Shown in pieces: positions 63,121 through 64,000 of a stretch of DNA of 64,000 bases. The stretch is from Rapidithrix thailandica (lineage in GTDB: Bacteria; Bacteroidota; Bacteroidia; Cytophagales; Flammeovirgaceae). Position 1 is the stretch's first letter. The number at the start of each line of letters is the position of its first letter. The stretch covers positions 62,001 through 126,000 of the forward strand of contig NZ_JBDKWZ010000012.1 of the NCBI RefSeq assembly GCF_039710355.1, given 5' to 3'. The translations under genes were made by a program, and so were the position numbers. The notes under the pieces are model-generated. The model was given only the letters and a program-made list of their open reading frames with translations, searched no databases and was not told the origin of the DNA.

Positions 63121-64000
63121 ATGATGAACCTCGATCAATTTCTAAACAATGACACGATTCTCAAGCTGCGAAATAAAGCGCATCAACTAAAAAAGGACCC
63201 TAATTTTATCGTCTCAGACATCGTTGACGACCAACATCATCAATATGTGGATTTGGTGCAAGAAGGAGGCGGCATCCTGGGCATAGCCCTGCTCGGGTAC
63301 ACCTATATTATGGAGGAAGCGGGCATTCGCTTTTTCAACTTGGCGGGGACTTCTGCAGGCTCAATCAACGCTCTATTGATGGCAACCACCGGTCAGATCA
63401 ATGAAAAAAAGTCGGAACGGATTTTAGGATACCTCAAGGATCAAAATTTATTTGATTTTGTCGATGGCCCCGAACGGGTCAAACGATTGTTACAAAAAGC
63501 CATTGCCAGCAGGGGCCGGTACAAAGTAGTCGCTTTAAAACTTCTTAAAAATGCTTTGTTGATTAAAAAGCTTCTCAAAAAACGAATGGGGGTTAATCCG
63601 GGAAAAGCCTTTGAAAATTGGCTGAAAAACATCCTAGAAAAGCATCAGGCAAGCACATTGGAAGCTTTACAAACAGCCCTCCGGCAAATCCCTCATTTGC
63701 ACCATCGCGAACATATCGAAATCCATTATGATGCGGTCAAGCTGGCGATTATATCGGCCGAAGTCACTACCAAAACCAAAGTGGAATTTCCCAAAATGGC
63801 CCATTTGTATTGGGACCTGACAAAAAACAGCCCTCATCCGGCATCTTTTGTACGGGCTTCCATGGCCATTCCCTTCTTCTTTGAGCCCCTGACACTGAAA
63901 AACCTGCCCGGTGCCGGCCAGAGCAATCACCCCGAATGGATGGAATATGCGGGCTACCGTGGGGCCATTCCTTCGGAAGTAAAGTTTGTAGACGGAGGCT
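63121..64000 (+). CDS. Patatin-like phospholipase (5' part)
   Basis: The 293 visible residues begin MMNLDQFLNNDTILKLRNKA and run off the right edge. The patatin Ser-Asp dyad is partly seen: the oxyanion glycine-rich stretch QEGGGILGIALLGY, the nucleophile in LAGTSAGSINALL (GxSxG), and VDGG at the right edge, which contains the catalytic Asp. Patatins hydrolyse acyl lipids. A long helical insertion (about 105-215) separates the two motifs. No signal peptide is seen, so it is likely cytoplasmic. Confidence 0.85.
   Translation, partial: MMNLDQFLNNDTILKLRNKAHQLKKDPNFIVSDIVDDQHHQYVDLVQEGGGILGIALLGYTYIMEEAGIRFFNLAGTSAGSINALLMATTGQINEKKSERILGYLKDQNLFDFVDGPERVKRLLQKAIASRGRYKVVALKLLKNALLIKKLLKKRMGVNPGKAFENWLKNILEKHQASTLEALQTALRQIPHLHHREHIEIHYDAVKLAIISAEVTTKTKVEFPKMAHLYWDLTKNSPHPASFVRASMAIPFFFEPLTLKNLPGAGQSNHPEWMEYAGYRGAIPSEVKFVDGG

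Overview
The window looks like chromosomal DNA of a Bacteroidota bacterium, probably of the Cytophagales or a nearby lineage. The evidence is a SusC/SusD pair under an ECF-sigma/FecR regulator, the T9SS regulator PorX, lipoproteins with Bacteroidota-style signals, several promoters with the TAnnTTTG -7 element (one with a TTG exactly 19 bp upstream), and a chemotaxis operon of the kind found in gliding or motile members. Species cannot be fixed from the sequence alone. Functions below are assigned from motifs and family resemblance read by eye; no database search was run.

Layout. 0-7.5 kb: housekeeping genes (gatB 5' part, uvrA, FkbM-type methyltransferase, plsC, gatC) and a beta-helix lipoprotein. 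7.6-19.3 kb: an eight-gene minus-strand chemotaxis operon led by a soluble five-PAS receptor, followed by cheW, cheY, cheB, cheA, a CheC/CheX-like phosphatase, a membrane GAF/PAS protein without an output domain, and cheR. 19.4-31.9 kb: a clearly AT-richer block, also on the minus strand, encoding cheR, a receiver-less cheB, a membrane GAF protein, a SiaA-like PP2C phosphatase, a SiaB-like kinase and a SiaC-like phosphoprotein. After a hairpin come a TerB-ABC-permease fusion and two secreted proteins. 31.9-42.4 kb: a secreted protein, phosphohexomutase, porX, pfkA, ppk1, an L,D-transpeptidase-like protein and an M48 protease. 42.4-44.8 kb: a cupin-type XRE regulator and a conserved protein of unknown function. 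44.9-55.9 kb: ECF sigma, FecR, SusC, SusD and a large FG-GAP/ASPIC lipoprotein, a nutrient-uptake locus. 56.3-64 kb: a secreted endonuclease/exonuclease/phosphatase-fold enzyme, a cobalamin riboswitch controlling metE, a small LOV-like PAS protein, a small lipoprotein, a PNGase F-like secreted protein and the start of a patatin-like lipase.

The most interesting region is 20-31.6 kb. SiaA/SiaB/SiaC in Pseudomonas is a phosphatase-kinase-phosphoprotein switch controlling the diguanylate cyclase SiaD. Here no GGDEF gene is present. Instead the switch sits beside a CheB/CheR/GAF trio that lacks its own receptor and CheA, and beside an unusual TerB-fused ABC exporter. The GAF domain of SiaA, that of the small GAF protein and that of the chemotaxis-operon PAS protein are close relatives, and similar coiled-coil linkers recur in three of the sensors. 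This suggests that the chemotaxis operon and the Sia-like module read related signals. The proposed link from Sia switch to ABC exporter is inference.
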